Shown one piece after another: positions 6,537 to 12,672 of a stretch of 15,689 nt of DNA. A program made the position numbers and the translations under genes. A model generated the notes under the pieces. That model was not told the origin of the DNA. It searched no databases and worked only from the letters and a program-made list of their open reading frames with translations. Each line of letters starts with the position of its first letter. The first letter of the stretch is position 1. The DNA lies in contig CAKZPJ010000112.1 of assembly GCA_937138955.1 (NCBI GenBank), forward strand, positions 1 through 15,689, read 5' to 3'. This DNA comes from an uncultured Flammeovirgaceae bacterium. GTDB lineage: Bacteria; Bacteroidota; Bacteroidia; Cytophagales; Cyclobacteriaceae.

Positions 6537-8515
6537 ATGATTCCGCAGGAAGTTGTAGATGAGATTAAGTCACGTACCGACGTGCTGGAGGTGATTGGCG
6601 ACTATGTAAATTTGAAAAAGAACGGGAGCAACTTTCGGGGTTACAGTCCATTCAACAACGAGCGTACTCCTTCTTTTTATGTAGTCCCATCCAAAGGCTT
6701 CTTCAAAGATTTTAGCTCTGGCAAAGCCGGAGATGCAATCACCTTTCTGATGGATGCTGAAGGTATGAGCTACGTAGAAGCCATCAAGCACTTAGCCAAA
6801 AAGTACGGCATTGACATGCCGGAAGAAGAAGCTACCGACGAAGAACTGGAAGCTCGTAATGAACGCGATAGCGTATTTATCGTGATGAAGTACGCGGCAG
6901 AATATTTCCAAAATAATTTGTGGAAAAGCAATGAAGGAAAGAGTATTGGCTTAACGTATTTGCGAGAGCGAGGCTTTAGCGACGAAACTATTGAAGCCTT
7001 TTCCTTGGGCTATAGTCTCGACCAGTGGGATGGACTTATGCAATCGGCTCTGAAGAAAGGCTACAAAAAAGAGTATCTGATTAAGGCAGGACTCGTTATT
7101 CAAAAAGAAGAAGACAATAAGGAATATGATCGCTTCCGAGGGCGGGCGATGTTTCCCGTTCATAATATCTCAGGAAGAGTGCTGGCGTTCGGAGCCCGAA
7201 TGCTGGGTAATCCGAAAGAGGGAGCAGCATCTCGTCAGCCCAAGTATATCAACTCTCCCGAAACGCTTATCTACCATAAATCTGATGTGCTCTACGGACT
7301 GTATCAAGCCAAGCAGTTCATTCGGCAGGAAGATAACTGCTATTTGGTAGAAGGGTATACGGATGTCATTGCGCTATACCAAGCCGGGGTAAAAAATGCG
7401 GTAGCATCATCTGGCACATCGCTCACACAAGAGCAAATCCGATTGATTGGTCGTTACACGCAAAATGTAACCGTACTCTTTGATAGCGACCCCGCCGGAT
7501 TAAAAGCTTCTTTTCGCGGTATTGATATGATTCTGGAAGGGGGGCTACAAGTGAAAGCCGTAATACTGCCCGAAGGAGATGATCCCGATAGCCTCTCTCG
7601 AAAAATGAACGCTATCGAACTACAAAATTATTTAAAAGAGCATCGTACTGATTTCATCAACTTTAAAACTCAGGTCTACCAGCGCGAAGCTGAGAACGAC
7701 CCTATCCGCCAAGCCGAACTCATTCGTGAGGTAGTAGCTAGTATCGCTAAAGTACCCGATCCTATTCAAAGGCAGGTGTACGTGAAGGTCACCAGTAACC
7801 AACTGGAGATTGATGAGCAGACGCTAGTAACCGAGATGAATAAAATTCAACGTCAACAGGCGCGTACCTCTCAACGCCGAGGAATGTTGATGGAAGAAGA
7901 AACCCAATCGGTGCCCGAAGCAGCCTTGACCGCACCACCAAAGAGGAGGGTATTGCTAACGTTCAACCCAGTATCTACTTTAAGGAGCGGGAGATCATTC
8001 GGGTGCTGGTGCTATACGGGCAGCAGCCCATTCAAGTTCAGGAAAGTGAACCAGCTACCGAAGCTGCTGAAACGGTTAAGGTGTACGATTATATTTATTA
8101 CGAATTAGAGGATGTAGCCATCCAGACTCCAATATACAATGAACTTTACCAGTTTTATCGAGAGCAGACTTTAGCCGGAGCCACTGTCACCGAAGCTTGG
8201 TTGGTGGAGCATGGTTCGGAAGAAATTAAGAAAGAGGTCATTGATTTGGTAGTTGATCACTATGTGCTCAGCGAAAACTGGGAGCTATTGCACGAAATCT
8301 TCGTGACCCGCGAGCAGGACATACTTCATCAAGTAATTCAGCGAGGTATTTTGGAGCTGAAGTTCGCTTACTTGGGACAACTAATGGCGGAGCAACGCCA
8401 AAAGCTAAAGGAGACCACCGATGAAGTAGACCAGTTCCAAATACTACAAGACTATCAAATGCTTAAACGGTCGCAGCAAGAAATTGCGAAAGTGTTAGGT
8501 ATTGTAGTGGGCTAA
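6537..8515 (+). CDS. dnaG: DNA primase DnaG, reading frame broken near 7940
   Basis: DnaG makes RNA primers at the replication fork and docks on the DnaB helicase through its C-terminal domain. From ATG 6537 the frame encodes an N-terminal domain (residues 1-95), the RNA-polymerase-like basic region DRFRGRAMFPVHN (198-210), and the TOPRIM centre with VEGYTDV (Glu272) and FDSDPAG (Asp316, Asp318). After about residue 468 the frame goes out of register and ends at 8108 with a 55-residue tail that looks like noise. The true C-terminus continues in another frame from 7940-7943 to 8515 (VQPSIYFKEREIIRVLVLYG onward). Joined by a -1 shift, the product is 659 residues, the usual Bacteroidota length. 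The four zinc ligands of the N-terminal ribbon are replaced (Ser37, Asn40, Asp58, Ser61). Because dnaG is essential, a sequence error or programmed shift is as likely as a real lesion. Confidence 0.92.
7940..8515 (+). other. dnaG: Displaced C-terminal segment of DnaG (helicase-binding domain)
   Basis: This frame, one base behind the first dnaG frame, carries about 191 residues up to the stop at 8513-8515. It begins KEEGIANVQPSIYFKEREII and continues as a helical, acidic domain of the type that binds DnaB. In the first frame the junction reads CCA CCA AAG AGG AGG; with one extra A it becomes CCA CCA AAA GAG GAG GGT, restoring the protein. No in-frame ATG lies near the segment's start; the first GTG (8003) falls inside a helix of the domain, so independent translation is unlikely. 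It is best read as the rest of dnaG. Confidence 0.75.
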
Positions 8516-8578
8516 ACAATTTTATCGCCAACGGCCTTTCTTAACTGTATAGTATTTTTTTGAACTAAACTATTCGTA

Positions 8579-9727
8579 ATGGCGAACCCTAGAGATTTTT
8601 TACTATCGGTACTTAGCAACGTTGAAGACACCCTGGATGAAGCTAAGTTTATGGTTAAGAATAAAGTTGATGCTCTTGGCCCGTTTGTGATTCAAACCTA
8701 CCACGGCTACGGAAACCACGAAGTATTATTTATAAAAGGCCGACTGCTGGAAGATGAAGGTCTGGATCGACCCGAGAAAGATGATTCTGCTTGGAAGAAT
8801 TTGATTACCATGCTGAATCGCTACGAAAGTGATGAAATTTCGCACGCTCGGCTGAGAGCTACCTTTCAAGATCAGACCCAAGAAATTACCACCGATGGCG
8901 AAGGTTATTTTCAGGTTGAATTTGCCACCAGTAATAAACTACCACCCGATCAAATTTGGCGGGAAGTACAGTTTGAGATGATTAACCAATTAGTGGAAGA
9001 CCAGGGTGAGGTAAAGGCTACAGGAGAGGTAATGGTTCCTGGTGATGCCGCTCACTTTGGGGTAATTTCCGATGTAGATGATACTATTCTAGTTTCTAAG
9101 TCTACCGATTTGTGGCAGAAGGGAAAACTTACTTTTCTGCAAAATGCTAAAACCCGAATGCCTTTTGAAGGAGTAGCTGCTTTCTACCAAGCATTACAGG
9201 GAGGTAACGATGGGCAACGCTTTAATCCAATCTTCTACGTTTCCAGCAGTCCCTGGAATCTCTACGATCTGCTAGAGCATTTTTGTGAAGTAAACGACAT
9301 CCCTAAAGGGCCATTTCTGCTTCGCGACCTAGGTGTCACCAAAGATAAATTTATTAAGTCGGGTCACATGAGCCACAAAGTTGAGAAGGTTGAACGAATT
9401 TTTAAAATGTACCCAGAACTTCCGTTTATTTTGATTGGTGATAGCGGTCAAAAAGATGCAGAAATCTATCAGAAGGTCGTAAGTGACTACCCCGATAAAG
9501 TACTGGCTATTTACATTCGCGACGTTAGCCCGAATGATACTACTGAGCGAGATGGACAAGTAAAGCAAATAGCTAAGACTGTGCGTAGCCACGGGGTTGA
9601 TATGCTACTTTGTCAGGATACCGAGGATGCAGCTCATCACGCTATTCAGAAAGGATTCATTCCTAACAGCGCTCTTCAGGCGGTAGCTCAAGGTAAAAAA
9701 GATGATCAAAATCGCGAGGAGGGGTAG
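8579..9727 (+). CDS. App1/DUF2183-family phosphatidate phosphatase-like protein, copy 1
   Basis: This 382-residue protein has a beta-rich N-terminal part (about 38-155, with GYGNHEVLFIKGRLLEDEG) followed by the App1 catalytic domain. App1 is the actin-patch phosphatidate phosphatase of yeast; it uses a HAD-type DxDxT centre and Mg2+ to turn phosphatidate into diacylglycerol. Bacterial members are not well characterised. Here the motif is FGVISDVDDTI with nucleophile Asp165 and acid/base Asp167. YVSSSPWNLYD (220-230) follows as motif II, then a Lys-containing HKVEKV stretch (266-271), and GDSGQKD (287-293) with Asp288 and Asp293 as metal ligands. The catalytic set is complete. No signal peptide or membrane segment is seen, so it is probably cytoplasmic. 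It begins 63 nt after dnaG and is followed 41 nt later by a full-length paralogue. Confidence 0.88.
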   Translation: MANPRDFLLSVLSNVEDTLDEAKFMVKNKVDALGPFVIQTYHGYGNHEVLFIKGRLLEDEGLDRPEKDDSAWKNLITMLNRYESDEISHARLRATFQDQTQEITTDGEGYFQVEFATSNKLPPDQIWREVQFEMINQLVEDQGEVKATGEVMVPGDAAHFGVISDVDDTILVSKSTDLWQKGKLTFLQNAKTRMPFEGVAAFYQALQGGNDGQRFNPIFYVSSSPWNLYDLLEHFCEVNDIPKGPFLLRDLGVTKDKFIKSGHMSHKVEKVERIFKMYPELPFILIGDSGQKDAEIYQKVVSDYPDKVLAIYIRDVSPNDTTERDGQVKQIAKTVRSHGVDMLLCQDTEDAAHHAIQKGFIPNSALQAVAQGKKDDQNREEG

Positions 9728-9768
9728 TAGAAACAGTTTTTCTGCGCTGTATAAACGAACAACAAACT

Positions 9769-10911
9769 ATGAGTAAAGAAAATGATAAGGGCCCACTTTT
9801 AAAATTTCTAAGCAAAGCTGACGATGCCTTAGACCAGAAAAAATTTGCTTTTAAAAAGCGGTTTAATCTGATTGATCCTGTAGCAATTCAACCCTACCGG
9901 GGATTCGGAAACCAGGAACAGGTAACGATTAGTGGACGTATTTTAGAAGATGAAGGAATTGGAGAGTCACTAAAAACCGATACTAAGTGGCGCAACATGG
10001 TATCTATGTATAAGCGCTTCAATAGCGATGAAATTCCGCTGGCTCGAATGAAAGCTACTTTTCAAGGACAGGAACAAGAAATCAAATCTGATGAGGAGGG
10101 ATACTTTCATTTAAACTTTCCGGTAGATAGAGATAAGCTAGCCTCAGATGAACTTTGGCATCCGGTGCAGTTAGAATTACTAGATCAGATTGTTAAGAAT
10201 CAACCGGAAATAGTGAAAGCTACCGGCGAGGTACTTATTCCCGATGCCAAGACTGAATTTGGAGTAATTTCCGATGTGGATGATACTATTCTGATATCTG
10301 AAGTAAATCAGCTATTCCGAGTAATTAGGCTCTCGCTGACTGAGAATGCTCTTACCCGAGCACCATTTGAAGGAGCTGCGGCTTTCTATCGTGCATTGGC
10401 GAAGGGAAGGAGTGGTAGTAGCCACAATCCGTTTTTTTACGTATCTAGCAGTCCTTGGAATTTATACGATGTGCTAGAAGACTTTTTTGCAGTCAATAAT
10501 ATTCCGAAAGGACCAATCATGCTACGCGATATTGGTATTGATCCTCGTAAATTTATCAAAGAATCACACCATGAGCATAAGCCGGTTAAGATTCGGAGCG
10601 TTCTCGATACTTACCCCCAGCTCAAATTTATTCTCATCGGCGATAGTGGTCAGCACGATCCGGAAATATATAAACAAGTAGTCCAGGAATATCCGGGGCG
10701 GATTTCGGCGATCTACATCCGGGATGTAACCCAAGCCAATCGTGATTCTGAAATTGATATTATTAAGGAAGAGTTAACAAATCAGGGAGTTGAAATGCTC
10801 CGATGTCCAGATACAGTGGCTGCGGCTCGTCACGCGGCGGAGAAAGGCTTCATTCCTGCTTCGGTACTCACTGAGATTGAGCGGGAAAAAGAGAAGGATC
10901 AAGCTTTGTGA
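9769..10911 (+). CDS. App1/DUF2183-family phosphatidate phosphatase-like protein, copy 2
   Basis: This 380-residue paralogue of the preceding gene is alignable from end to end with few gaps: GFGNQEQVTISGRILEDEG (45-63), FGVISDVDDTI with Asp169 and Asp171, FYVSSSPWNLYD (223-234), HEHKPVKIRSV (268-278), and GDSGQHD with Asp292 and Asp297. The catalytic residues of the App1/HAD-like fold are all kept, so both copies should be active. The two proteins differ most at the N-terminal 30 residues, in the segment after the nucleophile (SEVNQLFRVIRLSL here, SKSTDLWQKGKLTF in copy 1) and at the C-terminus. This suggests an old tandem duplication with possible change of substrate or regulation. The 41-nt spacer and shared strand point to one transcript ending at the hairpin terminator at 10922-10972. 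Confidence 0.88.
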   Translation: MSKENDKGPLLKFLSKADDALDQKKFAFKKRFNLIDPVAIQPYRGFGNQEQVTISGRILEDEGIGESLKTDTKWRNMVSMYKRFNSDEIPLARMKATFQGQEQEIKSDEEGYFHLNFPVDRDKLASDELWHPVQLELLDQIVKNQPEIVKATGEVLIPDAKTEFGVISDVDDTILISEVNQLFRVIRLSLTENALTRAPFEGAAAFYRALAKGRSGSSHNPFFYVSSSPWNLYDVLEDFFAVNNIPKGPIMLRDIGIDPRKFIKESHHEHKPVKIRSVLDTYPQLKFILIGDSGQHDPEIYKQVVQEYPGRISAIYIRDVTQANRDSEIDIIKEELTNQGVEMLRCPDTVAAARHAAEKGFIPASVLTEIEREKEKDQAL

Positions 10912-10921
10912 ATGAAAGAAG

Positions 10922-10972
10922 GTGGAAGGTTCAAGGTATGAAAACAGGTCTACTTTGAACCTTCCACTTTTT
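10922..10972 (+). terminator. Intrinsic terminator after the App1 pair
   Basis: A perfect 13-bp inverted repeat, GTGGAAGGTTCAA (10922-10934) and TTGAACCTTCCAC (10955-10967), encloses a 20-nt loop and is followed by TTTTT. It lies 10 nt after the stop of the second App1 gene. It also lies between two convergent genes, so on the minus strand it could stop transcription of the small ORF at 11183-10989, although the T tract on that side is weaker. Confidence 0.78.
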
Positions 10973-10988
10973 GACTATTCGCCTGAAA

Positions 10989-11183
10989 TTAACGTCGTCG
11001 GAAGGCGGTAGTATGGCGATCAAAAAGTCTACGAAACTTACCAGACTCAATTCCGGGAAAGGGTGTAGAGTTTCGCTGTACTCCTAGTCGCTGATTGAGT
11101 TTTTGGGTAGCCTTCGAGTAAGGAATAGTAGCAAATTCGCTATCAATAAATAAATTTGTGGACGTATTAATGTTCGTTATCAT
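10989..11183 (-). CDS. Small hypothetical protein, 64 aa
   Basis: An ATG at 11183-11181 opens a 64-codon frame ending at TAA 10991-10989. The product is basic, especially at its end (FRRLFDRHTTAFRRR), with a Pro/Gly stretch TPFPGIESGKF in the middle, no cysteines, no signal peptide and no membrane segment. I do not recognise the family. In favour of a real gene: the codons (CTA, GTA, CGA, TCT, ACC) resemble those of its neighbours, it fills an otherwise empty gap, and a strong hairpin sits just past its stop. Against: its length is within what chance can give, and there is no visible ribosome-binding site, though that is normal here. The basic tail could bind nucleic acid, but that is a guess. 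Confidence 0.5.
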   Translation of the reverse strand: MITNINTSTNLFIDSEFATIPYSKATQKLNQRLGVQRNSTPFPGIESGKFRRLFDRHTTAFRRR

Positions 11184-11444
11184 GATTATTTAGATTTTTG
11201 GATGAATGTTAGATATGGATTATTTGCTATATAAATCTAGTGTCTTTGCTAGTATATATTTCAACTGCTGTGCCAATCGCTAAAACTGTACATAAAGCCC
11301 ACAATTGGTCATTTTTGCCATATGCACTGTCCGATTTCGCACATATTGCGTGCATTCTTGAACATCGCAAACGATGAATATTCAGCTTTTTATTAAAATA
11401 GATTCCTTTTTTTGAATTATTATTTTTAGTGTAAAATATAATGC
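11184..11444. promoter_or_regulatory. Divergent upstream region of the PfkB kinase with palindromes
   Basis: This 261-nt AT-rich spacer lies between the leftward small ORF and the rightward kinase. It holds nested symmetry: ATGCAC (11322-11327) pairs with GTGCAT (11350-11355), and between them CGCA-CATAT-TGCG (11338-11350). A second hairpin, CATCG-CAAA-CGATG, lies at 11363-11376. These could be operator sites for a sugar-acid regulator controlling the kinase. I see no clear TTTG / TAnnTTTG promoter pair, and no regulator gene is adjacent. Confidence 0.3.
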
Positions 11445-12467
11445 ATGAGTAGTATAACTTGCTTTGGCGAAATATTGCTTCGCCTATCTCCCCTTAACGG
11501 CTACGAGCGTATTTCCCGAACTAATGAACTTAAGATGGAATATGCCGGAGCAGAATCCAATGTAGCGGCTTCACTTTCCTTATTAGGTCACCGTGCTTGG
11601 TACATCACCCGGCTACCATCTCATGGAGTAGGAGACGCTGCTGTTCGGGCTATTCGCGAGTTTGGTGTCAACACAGAATCAATTGTTAGAGGGGGCGAAC
11701 GGGTAGGAACTTATTTTATAGAGCATGGTTCTTCGCTCCGGCCTACCCGCATTATTTACGACCGCGAGCATTCAGCTATTGCCGACTCTAGCCCCGACGA
11801 ATTTAACTGGCAGCAACTGTTAGATGGTCAGGATTGGTTTGTATCTACCGGAATTACTCCGGCCTTATCAGCTAGTTGTGCTCAATTGTGTACGAAGGCA
11901 TTAGCGACGGCAAAAGTACTTGGGGTGAAGACTGCTTTTGATCTCAACTTTCGGCGTAGCCTCTGGAGTTTAGAGGAGGGAAGAAAAACGCTGCAACCTA
12001 TGCTGGATCACGTAGATATTCTGTTTAGTAATATTGGTTCAGCCGCCGATGTTTTAGATATTCACCCGACAGAGCGAGGTTATAGCTGGGAAGAACTAGT
12101 AAAATCTACCTGGGAGACTGCCGAGAAATTGATGAAGTATCGGGAATTTGAGTGGGTCGCTTTAACGATCAGGGCTCATCACTCAGCGACTGAAAACGAT
12201 TGGGCTGGTATACTCTACAATGGTACTGACCGCTACGAAAGCCGCAAATATCGCTTTCAAATTGTAGATCGTTTGGGAGGTGGAGATGCTTTTATGGCCG
12301 GGGTTATTCACGGGTTAAGCCAGGGGTGGGACGGTCAAAAAACGGTTGAATTTGCCTCTGCTGCATCAGCCATTAAACACACAATTCCCGGGGATATCAA
12401 TATCTCCAGCGAGGAAGAAATATTAGAAGTAGCCGAAGGAAATGTTTCAGGAAGAGTAAAAAGGTAA
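11445..12467 (+). CDS. kdgK: PfkB-family 2-keto-3-deoxygluconate kinase (likely)
   Basis: KdgK phosphorylates 2-dehydro-3-deoxy-D-gluconate with ATP to give KDPG, a step in uronate and alginate or pectin breakdown. The 340-residue length is normal. Seen in sequence: FGEILLRLSP at the N-terminus, YAGAESNVAASLSLLG (33-48) for sugar binding, RPTRIIYDREHSAIA (99-113) and AFDLNFRRSLW (164-174), which together are characteristic of the KDG-kinase branch rather than ribokinase or fructokinase, and DRLGGGDAFMAG (275-286) with catalytic Asp281 and the GGGD anion hole. It is cytoplasmic. A KDPG aldolase gene, often the partner of kdgK, is not present within the window. A different sugar-acid substrate is possible. 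The start is the ATG at 11445, since only this start gives the complete first beta strand. Confidence 0.82.
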   Translation: MSSITCFGEILLRLSPLNGYERISRTNELKMEYAGAESNVAASLSLLGHRAWYITRLPSHGVGDAAVRAIREFGVNTESIVRGGERVGTYFIEHGSSLRPTRIIYDREHSAIADSSPDEFNWQQLLDGQDWFVSTGITPALSASCAQLCTKALATAKVLGVKTAFDLNFRRSLWSLEEGRKTLQPMLDHVDILFSNIGSAADVLDIHPTERGYSWEELVKSTWETAEKLMKYREFEWVALTIRAHHSATENDWAGILYNGTDRYESRKYRFQIVDRLGGGDAFMAGVIHGLSQGWDGQKTVEFASAASAIKHTIPGDINISSEEEILEVAEGNVSGRVKR

Positions 12468-12573
12468 AAAGGGTAGAGGGGGCAAAGGTTAAAGGTAATA
12501 ATCGTGAATATACCCTTCAGTGTTCTGTCCTTACTATTTTACCTTCTACCGTTAACCCATTACCCTCTTTTTG
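12466..12573 (+). terminator. Large imperfect hairpin / terminator between kinase and peptidase genes
   Basis: A purine-rich left arm (12466-12500, containing AAGGTTAAAGGTAATA) is mirrored, with mismatches and small gaps, by a pyrimidine-rich right arm (12531-12573, TTACTATTTTACCTTC then TACCCTCTTTTTG), with about 30 nt of loop. It starts at the kinase stop codon and ends in T5, so it probably terminates that transcript. The left arm shares the core AAGGTTMAAGGTA with the terminator at 10922. Confidence 0.5.
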
Positions 12574-12630
12574 TTAACTTTCGTTAAACCTGAATTAATC
12601 TGCGACAAAAACGTTCATAAAACGAAATGC

Positions 12631-12642
12631 TTTGTATCTTCA
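12631..12642 (+). promoter_or_regulatory. Possible -7 promoter box for the M16 peptidase
   Basis: TATCTTCA at 12635-12642 matches six of eight positions of the Bacteroidota -7 consensus TAnnTTTG, and would place a transcript start about 25 nt before the ATG at 12673. No clear -33 TTTG lies at the right distance, so support is weak. Confidence 0.22.
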
Positions 12643-12672
12643 ATAGATTATTTAATATCTAAACTTAGAAAT

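Noticed and set aside
7936..7950. Classic programmed -1 frameshift site (X XXY YYZ) in dnaG
   Set aside because: The zero-frame codons CCA AAG do not form a slippery heptamer, and I could not identify a stimulatory stem downstream; only a single-codon A_AAG slip is possible.
8003..8515. Independent gene starting with GTG at 8003
   Set aside because: Its sequence is the C-terminal part of DnaG and the proposed start lies inside a helix of that domain; better read as the second part of a shifted dnaG.
9329..9592. Minus-strand open frame of 87 codons inside the first App1 gene
   Set aside because: It lies entirely antisense to conserved App1 catalytic motifs and has no features of its own; treated as a coding shadow.
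12571..12672. Longer N-terminus for the M16 peptidase from the alternative start at 12571
   Set aside because: It begins inside the hairpin and would place 34 non-signal residues before a clear Sec signal peptide.
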